A DNA stretch of 39,170 nucleotides from Chondrus crispus (taxonomy: Eukaryota > Rhodophyta > Florideophyceae > Gigartinales > Gigartinaceae), in contig NW_005178505.1 in the NCBI RefSeq assembly GCF_000350225.1, forward strand, positions 1-39,170, read 5' to 3'. The first letter of the stretch is position 1, and each line of letters opens with the position of its first letter. This document shows positions 10,039 to 19,965 of the stretch, piece after piece. A program made the position numbers and the translations under genes. Below the pieces are notes generated by a model, which searched no databases, had not been told where the DNA came from, and saw nothing but the letters and a program-made list of their open reading frames with translations.

Positions 10039-10533
10039 TAATAGTCGACAGGCACGGTGTGGACGCATTAACGTAAAAATTAACAAGTGATCGCTACGGA
10101 CTTGTGAAGGGAACACTGCTAGCGAGAGTGGAACTGTAAAATGCCTTGAAAGAGTCAACTATATTCGAGTGTCGCTATACTGTCTCGAGAATTTTGAACT
10201 GCCGTACTGTACATATCGTCAAAGTATGATCAGTCAAGCGGGAGAACACCGCAACATCACGAAGACAAAGGAAACTGCCGCACCGTACACTTTTTTTGCA
10301 CTGTTGTGCTCATGTCAAAAATAGAGCAACTTTCAGTTTCCCTCCTGTTTGTGAAAGCGTCAGAGACACCTCACCTCGATCTAAATGAATTCAGTACCCC
10401 TGCGACGACTAAAAACTTCCACGGGATAGGATACAAAAGTTTACTAAGCGTTACTGAGCTAGCCTGGGTGGATGCTTCTAGAGTCTTCCGCCGAAAATAG
10501 GTGTAATCAATCAATAGGGTGCGTGTAAGACAG

Positions 10534-10741
10534 TTAGGCAAGATCCTCCACATCGCGGAATGCGGCCGTCAACTCATCTCGCACGGCATTAGTTTTAGCC
10601 ATTACGGCCTCCTCTCCCTCCGCCGGTTCAAGGAACTTCATGCTGCTTAGCTTGTACAGCAAGTCGCTCATGTGCTCTTTGATCAATGAAAAAGTCACCT
10701 TACTTTCGGAGGATGCAGTTGCCTCTATCACGTTGCTAGAA
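10534..10741 (-). pseudogene. 3' fragment of V-ATPase subunit A gene
   Basis: Copy of the last about 66 codons of the intact gene at 15314-17418, with the same TAA stop and a few substitutions, some changing residues (Ile to Thr and Asp to Asn near the C-terminus). It ends abruptly at 10741 where xylulokinase sequence begins. The 3' flank (10100-10533) is also duplicated, at 14880-15313. The fragment has no promoter, nucleotide-binding domain or start, so it is a remnant of the segmental duplication. Confidence 0.93.
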
Positions 10742-11282
10742 AGTCGTCAAGTCGTTCATAGCTGACGCCTAAGAGTCGCCGGATCGACTCTGTGACCTTA
10801 GTAGCGTTGAGTGTGCAGAAAAGCGGAAGAAAGTGCCCCGACGCGTCAGCAAAGCCTGCGACGAGGCACGACGTGATTGTGAAAGCGGGTGTCAGCAACG
10901 AGCCGACAGCAGAAGCCCACGCCGCGGGGCCGAGCTTTTCGATCATCGCCCTGCTTTGGGGCGCTGAGGTTGTATCGTTCCAAAGTTTCGCTGGCCGGAC
11001 TGGATCATTGTTCCCATCAAGGGCCACAAAGCCGTGCTGCTGTCCCGAGATCGACACGGCTTTCACATCAGGAAGATGATGTTGAAGTTCTTCGAAGCAG
11101 CCAAGTAGCGCATTCCACCATGCACGGGGATCTTGCTCACTCTCTGGAGGGGTAGTCGCTGGATGTTGGCGTCTAGCTTGGGCAACTACAACCCCGGTAT
11201 TGAGGTCTATCAGTTCCAGCTTGGTGGCACCAGTGCTCGAATCTACCCCGGCTACGAGACCGGTCCTTGTGAGTTTGGGCAT
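10742..11282 (-). pseudogene. Truncated and internally deleted xylulokinase copy
   Basis: Near-identical to the xylulokinase gene, but the C-terminal third (everything before 5649) is missing because the duplication began there. A further net loss of 426 bp (5774-6203 replaced by 4 bp at 10868-10871) removes exactly 142 codons in frame. That takes away the substrate signature after SLPAPAFTV, the GDASGTGYW block and the GTSG phosphate loop. The ATG at 11282 and the N-terminal half are intact. The upstream extension is broken by a 1-bp insertion near 11336. It cannot be an active kinase. Confidence 0.92.
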
Positions 11283-11390
11283 GTCAGCGTGAAGCCGTGA
11301 AGAACGGCGGCCCAAAATGCTGCACCAGGGCGGCGAAGGTCGAAGCGCTCGTGATTTCAAACCTTCTGCGGTCCGTTTGAGACTCAGCAC

Positions 11391-11737
11391 ACTGAACTGT
11401 GGTGGTATGATCGAGAATCACTTAGGGATCTCAGGAGACAAACAGCGATAGGGTTGATAAGATGCTTCTCGTCCTTGGAAATAGATCTTGAGACAGAATT
11501 TTTGGATCCAGAAGTTTTCTGGGCTACTCTTTGATGCATTTGCTATGAGAGGACAAGGAAGGGTATCGCGAGGCCAACGATTGGTGGGGGGGCAATATAA
11601 CGCGCTTCAAATTTTGTGCTCCCGAAATGTCTGACAGTTTATTGAAGCAGCGGCGCTTTGCCATCAGCTATTTACTACGGCTTTATCCAAAACCTTCCGT
11701 GGCAGAGCGTGGACTTTGCTCGGGAACGGACGAGATT
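11391..11737. other. Intergenic copy between zinc-finger gene 2 and xylulokinase remnant
   Basis: Duplicate of 6753-7068 with a handful of substitutions. Nothing else is seen. Confidence 0.5.
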
Positions 11738-12885
11738 TCAAAAACATTGTGTAAGGAAGTCTGACGAAGCCAACTCTCGAAAGCCGTCTAGCTGTGAGTC
11801 GATATTCTGATCGACTGGATGCATCAAGTAGGCCAACGAGTTTCTGTCCACCGGCAGCACCTCCACTGCCTCTCCGCTGGTAGATTCACATTGCACATCA
11901 AGAGACGACTTAGAGAGGCTCCACTCCTCTTCTTCAGTCGGATTGAGGCCTGCCACAACCAGGTCTTCCCTGTCTTCATGGGGATTGCCTGTAAGATCGC
12001 ATTCCCCACTGGCGCACTTCCCGTAGAAACGTCCTTCAATGTTCTGAATGTCAGGGCCCAGTCCGCAGGTCTGCGTCTCACTTGGAATGGGATCGCAATG
12101 CGGGCTCACATATGAGTCAAGAGACCTCGAGCCATGAGGTCTCTCGTCTCCGAAGTTTGAGCTGTGGGTTATATCCTGATCACCTCCCAGCGGGTAGCTT
12201 GCTGTCGCGTGTGGGATCTCGCAAAGTTGCCCCGCTTCTTCCTCATTTTTGTCGACACTATTCCTTTCGGATGCCTCTTGATCCACTGCTGGTTGGATTT
12301 GAATATCCGAATCCGAGGGGGCGTCACATATCTCCGCAGTCTTCTTCTTAATAGCCGCGAGCGTCGTCACCGGTCCAGGAATGAACACTATTTCGTGGTC
12401 GCTGTGTTTTTTTCTAGCATGATAGTTCAGACTGCTCTTCCACACAAACTGTAAATCAAGTTGGTATCGCGGTTAGTTCAAGGAGATTACGAAGCGTAGT
12501 TGGGGTAAAGGAGAAGTGAATTGAGAGTGTGTACTTACGTCATGGCCACAAAGGGTGCAGTGGTATCTCTTGTCCCCCGTATGAATCTTTGCGAACAAAA
12601 TGCAAAGAGTTCACCAAAGAGTTGGTGACCCGTCAGCACCAAAAAAATAAAGGAACGTCACGCGGAGATATGTTTTTGAAAGAACATCAGCATGTTCAGT
12701 ATTGCGGGTTAGATGGATGGGGTACGTACTCGAAGGTGGGCCATAAGGTTGGCCTTCTTTGAAAACGAACGGTGGCACTCGTTGCACACGGGCCTCTCAT
12801 TTTTCGCCGGGGCGCTTGCCCCGGCAGGTCGCGTTCTTTGATGCGGACGGGGCCGTTTCGTGGATGATTGGCGACTCTTGTACAT
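11738..12885 (-). CDS. Two-finger C2H2 zinc-finger protein, copy 2
   Basis: Paralogue of the gene at 7069-8216, offset by 4669 bp. The three exons are 12885-12730, 12586-12539 and 12448-11738, 304 aa. All splice sites, both C2H2 fingers and the acidic tail are preserved. The few differences include a Ser to Gly change in the tail and a His to Gln change in the basic N-terminus; one change in the finger 1 region (12767) is synonymous. With no stop, frameshift or splice-site loss, both copies look usable. It lies downstream of the xylulokinase remnant with its own duplicated upstream region, so it may be expressed like copy 1. Function unknown beyond likely nucleic-acid binding. Confidence 0.8.
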
Positions 12886-13567
12886 GTCGTGGAGAGCAAG
12901 AGCAAGGGATTGAACTGCGAGGAGAAGATGGGGTGCTGGGATCGAAGATGCACGGTTGAGGGTGAGTTGAGCAAAAGATGTCCGCACTTACTAAACACAT
13001 CAAGTCGTGGGCCCTGTTTGCGGGCTTATAACACCCCCAGAGCGAAGGAAATTTACAAATGGAGAACAAACGAGACATAGCTGCCGGGGAGGATTTGCGT
13101 TCCCTACAACCCGTCCCCCGCGGGGGGCCCCAGGAGACGGGCAGTGGGCACGACGAGGGAGCAAGTGTGGTGGAAATTGTTACAATGTATTGAGTGAAAA
13201 TGGTAGGAACGGGGTGTTTGTAAGCGTTGTACAGCTATTTGACATATTAAAGAGGGCTACTGTCTGTGATGTGTTGAAATTCAAAGTAGCTTAACAATAG
13301 GTTGGACTGTCCTCTTTTCACGATAAGAGGGAGGTCATCTGTCAAGGGCAAGCTAAATGTACAGGCATTTAGGATAGGGGTCATGCATGCAGTACGAGCA
13401 ACCTGGGAAGCGTATCATGAGGTGGTTGGGTGAGGACAAATGGACAGTGATGACGCACTCTTCTAATAGATGTTGACCAAGAAGTAGTTATGCGAGGTAC
13501 AGAGACGTAAAGTCAATTTTGGCCAAGCGGAGGTTTTTCCTACTGTCGTCTCTTTTGAGATGAAGGT
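12886..13567. other. Duplicated spacer upstream of zinc-finger gene 2
   Basis: Matches 8217-8875 with scattered substitutions and an insertion of about 30 bp near 13438-13475. No gene is recognised. Confidence 0.5.
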
Positions 13568-13569
13568 GT

Positions 13570-13976
13570 GATCCGGGGAGCAAAACAGGAGCGGGTGTGC
13601 GGCAAAACGCGTGGTAAATGCATTGATACAGTAATGCGACTGGCGACTGGAATACAGCACTGGCGCCTCGTTTTATGCTTCCGTCCGTCCTGCGTTTATT
13701 GTGTACAGTGGGCTCTGACCAATCGTTTCTGCTCTTCAGTACTGTACGCCAGATCTAAAATTGGGCGCCGCCTCGCGCCAGAAGAGTAATTTACAGCACA
13801 CGGTTCCACACTTGCGGGCACGTGCACGCATGTACGGAAGAAAAGCTGTTGTCAAAGGCGAGTGCCTTGCGATCGAGCGTGGAACAGCCAAATGTATTCT
13901 TTCCTTCGTATATATATATGTATCCGATACATTGTATCGTATATATATGTATCTTCTGCCTTCTCTATTGGCACAC
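13570..13976. repeat. Third copy of the 0.36-kb repeat, opposite orientation to 8918-9278
   Basis: The same 38-bp flank (GGAGCAAAACAGGAGCGGG...) is followed by the core 13612-13976, oriented like 9364-9688 and inverted relative to 8918-9278. It retains the AT-rich palindrome near 13910-13950. Unit 2 has one copy where unit 1 has a foldback pair. Confidence 0.85.
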
Positions 13977-14030
13977 CGTACTGTACACATGTCACAAGTC
14001 CGTAGCGATCACTTGTTAATTTTTCCGTTA

Positions 14031-14524
14031 CAGTGGGGCCTACGCATTAGTGCTGTTTTTTGTGCCACCCTCCCAATAGTGCAGGCCCAGCGCACGAACA
14101 CGAAAAGTGCCGCGTGTCATACGGTTCCGGCTGTCATGCTTCCACCGATGCCATGGATGTTTTTTGGAGACGGTTCAGGTGGTGCAGGATCCGCCTGAAA
14201 TGCAATCAAGTGATAAAGATAAGAGCGCAGAAAATGCAATAGAAAAAAAACTATACCCCATGTCGTCGAGATCGCGAAACTGTTTGGAGAGCTGGAACTT
14301 TTGGCGACTAAGTGCCAAGTTCCAGACGCTCTATCGAATCTAAGGTCTGCAAAGCGCGCACTTCTCACTGCGAAACACGACAGAGAACCAACGCGGAGCA
14401 AGCAGGCGTTAATTACCGAGTGTATGCAGACAGATGTGACGACTTCACTTACTAATGCCGTCTCCCAATAGTGCACATTTTTGGGGTCTCGCATGGGGGC
14501 GGCACTAATGCGTAGGCCGCACTG
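14031..14524. mobile_element. 494-bp TA-flanked DNA transposon (MITE-like)
   Basis: The ends are inverted repeats of about 24 bp: CAGTGGGGCCTACGCATTAG... at 14031 and its near-complement ...CTAATGCGTAGGCCGCACTG ending at 14524. TA dinucleotides flank it at 14029-14030 and 14525-14526. The corresponding region of unit 1 (10069-10070, reverse orientation) has a single TA and no insert, giving a matched empty site. The TA duplication and short inverted repeats fit the Tc1/mariner-pogo group (inference). An open stretch of 82 codons without ATG at 14223-14468 may be a transposase remnant, but no catalytic motif is visible. Two direct copies of CCCAATAGTGCA lie subterminally. Confidence 0.88.
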
Positions 14525-14556
14525 TAGTGCGTCCACACGGTGCCTGTCGACTATTA

Positions 14557-14631
14557 TTCCCCCTTGCGATGCCAGTCGTCCCTCCTTGGCAGCGAACGCA
14601 CCCCAGCTCGCGCCGTGAGGAAAGCTCCAGG
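14557..14631 (-). pseudogene. Second copy of the embedded glucosidase I fragment
   Basis: Inverted counterpart of 9964-10038, again ending with a TAA directly after the WHRKG motif (last residue Glu instead of Asp). Its orientation differs between units because the surrounding block is inverted. Confidence 0.7.
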
Positions 14632-14781
14632 GTGAGCCGACAGATCTGCGTATTGTTGTGAGAGTGGACGTCCACACTCGCGGCAATGCGCCGATTTCAC
14701 AACAACCACTGGTGATCCGTTCAGAAGCATACTGTGTACTGTAGCTGGGGAGCAAGTTATACTGCAGTCATACTGGAGTGT

Positions 14782-14878
14782 GCGCACCCCCAATAAAGCT
14801 CGAAGCTGAGGTGAAGTCACAGACATGTCTGTACTGTCTGTGACTTCACCTCTGCTTCGAGCTTTCTTGGGGGTGCGC
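14782..14878. repeat. Near-perfect 44-bp inverted repeat (hairpin)
   Basis: The arms 14782-14825 and 14835-14878 pair almost perfectly around a 9-base loop. The inner stem carries GAGGTGAAGTCACAGACA and its complement. It sits at the right boundary of the block that is inverted relative to unit 1, so it probably formed when the inversion joined two opposite copies of the CTTTCTTGGGGGTGCGC sequence. Confidence 0.9.
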
Positions 14879-15313
14879 TGTGAAGGGAACACTGCCAACG
14901 AGAGTGGAACTGAAAAATGCCTTGAAAGAGTCAACTATATTCGAGTTTCGCTCTACATACTGTCTCGAGAATTCTCAACGGCCGTACTGTACACATCGTC
15001 AAAGTATGATCAGTTAAGCGGGAGAACACCGCAACATCACGAAGACAAAGGACACTACCGCACCGTACACTTTTTTTGCACTGTTGTGCGCATGTCAAGA
15101 TTAGAGCAACTTTCAGTTTCCCTCCTGTTTGTGAAAGCGTCAGAGACACCTCACCTCGATCTAAATGAATTCAGTACCCCTGCGACGACTAAAAACTTCC
15201 ACGGGGTAAGAAACAAAAGTTTACTAAGCGTTACTGAGCTAGCCTGGGTGGATGCTTCTAGAGTCTTCCGCCGAAAATAGGTGTAATCAATCAATAGGGT
15301 GCGTGTAAGACAG

Positions 15314-17418
15314 TTAGGCAAGATCCTCCACATCGCGGAATGCGGCCGTCAACTCATCTCGCACGGCATCAATTTTAGCCATCACGGCCTCCTCTCCCTC
15401 CGCCGGTTCAAGGAACTTCATGCTGCTTAGCTTGTACAGCAAGTCGCTCATGTGCTCTTTGATCAATGAAAAAGTCACCTTACTTTCGGAGGATGCAGTT
15501 GCCTCTATCACGTTGTTAGAAAGAGTGTAAAAGTGAATGATGTTTCTCGCCATCCCAACAGATTTGTAGAACGGGCAATATCGATCATAGCTTGTGAAGG
15601 AATTCTGTGCAAGATAATCTTCGCGAATGATCTTTGCCGCTTCGAGTGTGACCTTGTCACTCTCAGCAAGTGAATCTTTTCCGACAAGCTGCACGATTTC
15701 CATCAGATCATCCTCCTTCTGCAAAATTTCACGAATAGATTGTTGCAAGAAAACAAATTCCGGATGGTTGGCCTCGTAGTACGACTCAAGCGCTTTTTGG
15801 TACTTGGAGTACGAGATCAACCAATTAACTGACGGGAAATGTTTGCGCTGTGCAAGCTTCTTGTCCAGACCCCAGAACACTTGTACGATACCAAGGGTGG
15901 CGCTCGTAACAGGATCAGAAAAGTCTCCACCTGGGGGAGATACGGCGCCAACAATTGTAATAGAACCTTCCCGGTCTGGACCTCCAATGCATGTCACCTT
16001 ACCAGCTCGCTCATAGAAAGACGCAAGGCGTGCAGCAAGATACGCGGGGTACCCAGAATCAGCAGGCATTTCAGCGAGACGACCAGAAATCTCACGGAGT
16101 GCTTCAGCCCATCGAGAAGTAGAATCCGCCATCATAGCTACGTTCATACCCATGTCGCGGAAGTATTCTGAGATCGTAATACCGGTGTAGATCGACGCTT
16201 CGCGAGCAGCCACAGGCATGTTGGACGTGTTCGCGACAAGCAATGTACGATTCATGATAGATACATCCTTGTCATCAACCTTGATGGTCAGCTCCGGGAA
16301 ATCCTTCAGGACTTCAGCCATTTCATTTCCTCTCTCCCCGCTGCATAGATTGAACATAACACAGAAGGTGACGGCATTTCGTTAGAAAACAATACATCAA
16401 ACGACTCAAACTAAGCCAGCGCACTGCACGATAGAAAACAAGGGCCGACATACCATCCAACGTAAACAATGCAATCAGAGTTGGAGAACTTCGAGAGAGC
16501 TTGGGAAATGACAGTCTTTCCGCAACCGAACGCGCCCGGGATTGCGCAGGTCCCGCCCTGGACAGAAGGGAAGAGGGCATCTAAGACTCTCTGTCCGGTT
16601 AGAAGTGGGGTGTTGGCACGCAACTTCTCAGTCACCGGGCGCGGCTCACGAACAGGCCACTTCTGGATCATGTTGTAGCTCTTCTCGACTCCGTTAAACT
16701 CAATCTTGATCATGGTTTCCTCAATGGTATACTGTTATCGCACAAACAAATCACATTTCAAAAAGTGGATGAGATAGTGGTTAGAGTGTGATGCCTGTGA
16801 GAAGCGAAATCTAGGGAACAGACCACACTAGTGCATAGAACATCCAAGGGTGGTAATGAAGGGCGAACTGCAGCTTACGGATCCAGCGGAAGCAAGCCAC
16901 GTCACGGTACCCATCTGATTCGGCGGTACCATGAGCTTGTGGACTAGGAGAGCGGTCTCGGGAATGGTACCAAAAACGTCACCGGCAGTGACATGATCGC
17001 CGATGTCAATCTCCGAGTTCGGAGTGAATTCCCACTGCTTTGTGCGATCGAGAGCAGGGACGGAGATACCTCTTGGGATGAACATGTCTTGAGTGAACTC
17101 GGCGATCTTCTGGAGCGGGCGCTGGACACCATCGAAAATGTTTCCAAGCAGACCTGGTCCAAGCTCGACTGAAAGTGGAGCAGCAGTTCTTTCAACAGGA
17201 TCGCCAACTGTGAGACCGGCTGTCTCCTCATAGACCTGGATAGTAGCCGAGGATCCAGTGAGGCGAATAATCTCACCGAGCAACTTGAGGTTGCCGACAG
17301 CGACAAGCTCGTACATGGCGGCACCATCCATCTCATCGGCCGTCACAACTGGTCCTGCGACCTGACGGACGACGCCCTTCTTGACAGTGCCGAGGTCATC
17401 GGATCCGCCTCGTCCCAT
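15314..17418 (-). CDS. VMA1: V-type proton ATPase catalytic subunit A
   Basis: Three exons on the minus strand, 17418-16879, 16731-16454 and 16340-15314, encode 614 aa, close to the usual about 617. Introns are 147 bp (GTAAGC...ACAG) and 113 bp (GTATGT...GCAG). Splicing rebuilds the uninterrupted family sequence, including the codon that completes [15 protein letters not shown]. Subunit A carries the ATP hydrolysis sites of the V1 sector that acidifies vacuoles and endomembranes. The P-loop GAFGCGKT is at residues 246-253. The A-subunit-specific insert region ([18 protein letters not shown]), the WPVR motif, [22 protein letters not shown] and [12 protein letters not shown] are intact. The start MGRGGSDDL is followed by a normal N-terminal beta-barrel. 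There is no intein. The last 66 codons are duplicated at 10534-10741. Confidence 0.97.
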
Positions 17419-19316
17419 GATGTATTATGGGTTGCTGATGTGAACGAAATGCGCGAGAAGGAGTGTGAAGTTGGCAGCTGCGGCGGCAACAGGAGTGAGA
17501 GGGCGGAACGGTGCAGGTCAGCAGGTGGGAAGTGCTGAGGGAGGGGGTGGGTTAGATGAAGAACCCGTTGTCCGGTAATGAGAGGGAGCTAGCTACGGGG
17601 TATAGAAATGGGGACCACTCCAACGGATGAGGATGAAGGGATGGGGAAAAGGGAAGGTTGCGTAGGACGGCAAAGCAATGACGCTACCGCTCTGGACGCG
17701 GGGCTCGAACAATTGGCTCCATGCAGCGCATCCTTGGCCAGCGGCTCTGGGCACTACAGTGGGGGGGCGTAGAAGGCCCGTTCGCCAAGCCCACGTTACA
17801 CCAGGTGTCCAAACATTTACTTTCAACTCTTTTTTCAGTTCAAATTTTGGGCCATTTGGTACACATATGCCACGTTGCAGAAATGACAGTCTATCTTCTC
17901 GCACCGCATATAAACTGTTGACGTGTTTTTGCCGAACCGACACTTGCTCTCCTTTCTCACCCTGGTTATCAAAATGCAATAGAAATCTAACGCAAGGGAA
18001 GGATTAGAAAGAAAATTCTATCGAATGGAACAAGACTCCAAGGAAGAATAACTATGAATGCCCGATAAAAACTATGAGGAAATCTATATTTAATGTCAGG
18101 ATAATGGAAACATGAGACAGTGTGTTGCTTTATGCACAAGGGGTAACTTTTATGGCTCAGACTTGGATCAAATTCTGTCCTTAGATAGAAATGAAACGAG
18201 TCAAGTACTCGAGTAAATAGCACGCTACGCTCTCGGGGTATGAATGCTGTTAAAGCTAATGAAGACAACATCTAATACTACCTCAACTTATTGGATACAC
18301 GCTCCTGCCACAAATAAAATATGGCTAAGGACTACCGTTCTAAAAAAATAGAATCAATCTGTTTGAGATCTATCCCCTACTAGAATCATGACTCAGATGG
18401 GTAACTGCGATTGTTGTGATCATTCTGACACTTGATTTCAATTACTCTCACCTCACTCGAAACCCCTTGAAGAAAGCTCAACCCGCTCATCGAACGCTTC
18501 ATAAAAGAAATCTGCGATTCTGCAGAGAATAGAAATTTGCAGTAATTCGTCCAGAGTTGTGCTATAGTATGTGACTGCTCTGATGGGTATGATGGCAATT
18601 ACAGTCATTCAAGACCCCCTGGATTAAAAAAACTACTAGAATGTGCCTCCAGAACAGGAGTGTATTTAAAAGAATAACTTTTCGTCGAAGCAAGGTTGCG
18701 ATTTTTCACGAGAAGATCAGGCTAATGTTTAAAATAGACGTCATGCTAACAACACACTTAGATACCCGCAAACCGAGAGCACAGCATCCCGAAATGGCCG
18801 ATGGTACCTCTAGTCGTCTGGTTTGTAGTCTAGCGAAAATGGGCTGAGGTCAGGAGGTATGGTACACTCAAAAGCGTCCTCAAAGAATGATGCGGTGGTT
18901 GCACATGTGTGGTGAACAAATTCGAGGCATTCGCTTCAAGATCCGTGAGATGCTGTCAATGAACAGCACTTTGTTTCAAGGGAAATCGCATTTACGCGAC
19001 TATAGAGGCGGTTCTGTGGCCCACAGCAGCGTTTTTGAACTATATTGGCGAGCCGCCGTGTTCTTGTTTCTATCCAATCGTCCATCAAAGTTCGGCCTCC
19101 CTCGTTGCTCGCTCTTATAACGACCACAATCAAAGTGGTGTTCTTGTGATTCAGAGATATCAGCCGTTGCCTCTGAAAATATGCTGTTCTCAGGAGATTT
19201 GATGTTCGATATGTTGCATCTGTCCACGCTGGGAAGACGCTGCACACAGTACCCTTGGTACTGCAGTATTCTGTATTAAAATCCGTGACAAGAGTTCCGC
19301 CGCCACCAGATGAAAA
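17419..19316. other. AT-richer region with no recognised gene
   Basis: About 1.9 kb. The first 200 bp is presumably the V-ATPase A promoter and leader and is GC-rich. From about 17980 the composition becomes clearly AT-richer than the flanking genes. Only short overlapping frames occur on either strand and no domain is recognised. A tRNA-like TTCGAGC stretch near 17700 on the minus strand lacks pairing stems. Confidence 0.5.
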
Positions 19317-19678
19317 GTGAAGCGGAAGAACTTAAGCGATCACCCTACACTCTTCTTCCTCTACAGCATAGTACATAGCTTCGCAAGGCGCATGATTCTC
19401 GTTTTTCTTCGTCCATTGACCTCCACCACAACCACAGTATTTTCCGTCTTTCTCACTCATCTACTCCCACATCGCCGGGCTATTTCCTTTTCATATCTTT
19501 ACTTCTTCTCCTTTGTGTTCACCTTCCTCTCCTCTGCTTTATGTCTTTCTCATTACGTGCAGTGCAGACAGGGATTCCAAAATAGGATGCACCTGCCGTT
19601 TCACGACACCAATGAGTGCCAGCAAGGACGCTCAAATTCCGATTAGCAGACAAACATGGCCAGGTTCTCTAGCGTCTA
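19317..19678 (+). promoter_or_regulatory. Pyrimidine-rich leader with possible first exon of a host gene
   Basis: From about 19330 to 19600 the plus strand is C/T-rich, like the leaders before the J-domain gene and the kinase gene. It leads into ACCAATG at 19611, which begins a short frame (MSASKDAQIP...). After about 23 codons comes a good donor-like site (ACA followed by GTACGTATG) at 19679. No downstream exon is identified; the viral Gag frame begins 287 bp further on. This may be an interrupted host gene or a promoter that now drives the viral sequence. The reading is tentative. Confidence 0.28.
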
Positions 19679-19965
19679 CAGTACGTATGTGGCAAATGAG
19701 CCCAGTTTTTCGTCGGGCTTTTGCAATTCGAATATCACATTTTTTGGCCCGGATGAATTTGGGGAAATGCGTTGCTGTTTGCCGTTGCGAGGGATCTATT
19801 TTAGAAACGAGTCTCCAACCACATTGCAAGCGACAAACTGACATAAAGTACAATTCATGATGCATTGGGAGGCGGCGGGGGAATTCTTCAAGCCTTGCGG
19901 GAGCCTGACGTACGGCCAATTGCACTATCAAACCCCTTACCGCGAATTGATTATAATACTTCAAT

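Larger units (their letters stand above)
5649..10741. repeat. Tandem segmental duplication, unit 1
   Basis: Sequence from inside the xylulokinase gene to 10741 is repeated from 10742 to about 15521. Most of the zinc-finger part (6204-8870 against 10872-13565, offset about 4668) is near-identical. The unit ends at 10741 within a copy of the V-ATPase A 3' coding region, fused directly to xylulokinase sequence. The ancestral order was therefore xylulokinase, zinc finger, repeat block, V-ATPase A. Little or no microhomology is visible at the junction. Confidence 0.9.
10742..15521. repeat. Tandem segmental duplication, unit 2
   Basis: Second copy of the unit described at 5649-10741. It contains the broken xylulokinase, the second zinc-finger gene, and a rearranged repeat block with one additional transposon insertion. 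It runs into the intact V-ATPase A gene at its right end. Confidence 0.9.

Noticed and set aside
10306..10500. Plus-strand frame of 64 codons, also present in unit 2
   Set aside because: It lies in the duplicated 3' flank of V-ATPase A and shows no domain; conservation is explained by the recent duplication.
17640..17760. tRNA-like TTCGAGC and GGTAGCGTC pieces on the minus strand, considered as a permuted tRNA
   Set aside because: The bases flanking the putative T-loop do not pair, and no acceptor or anticodon stem could be built.
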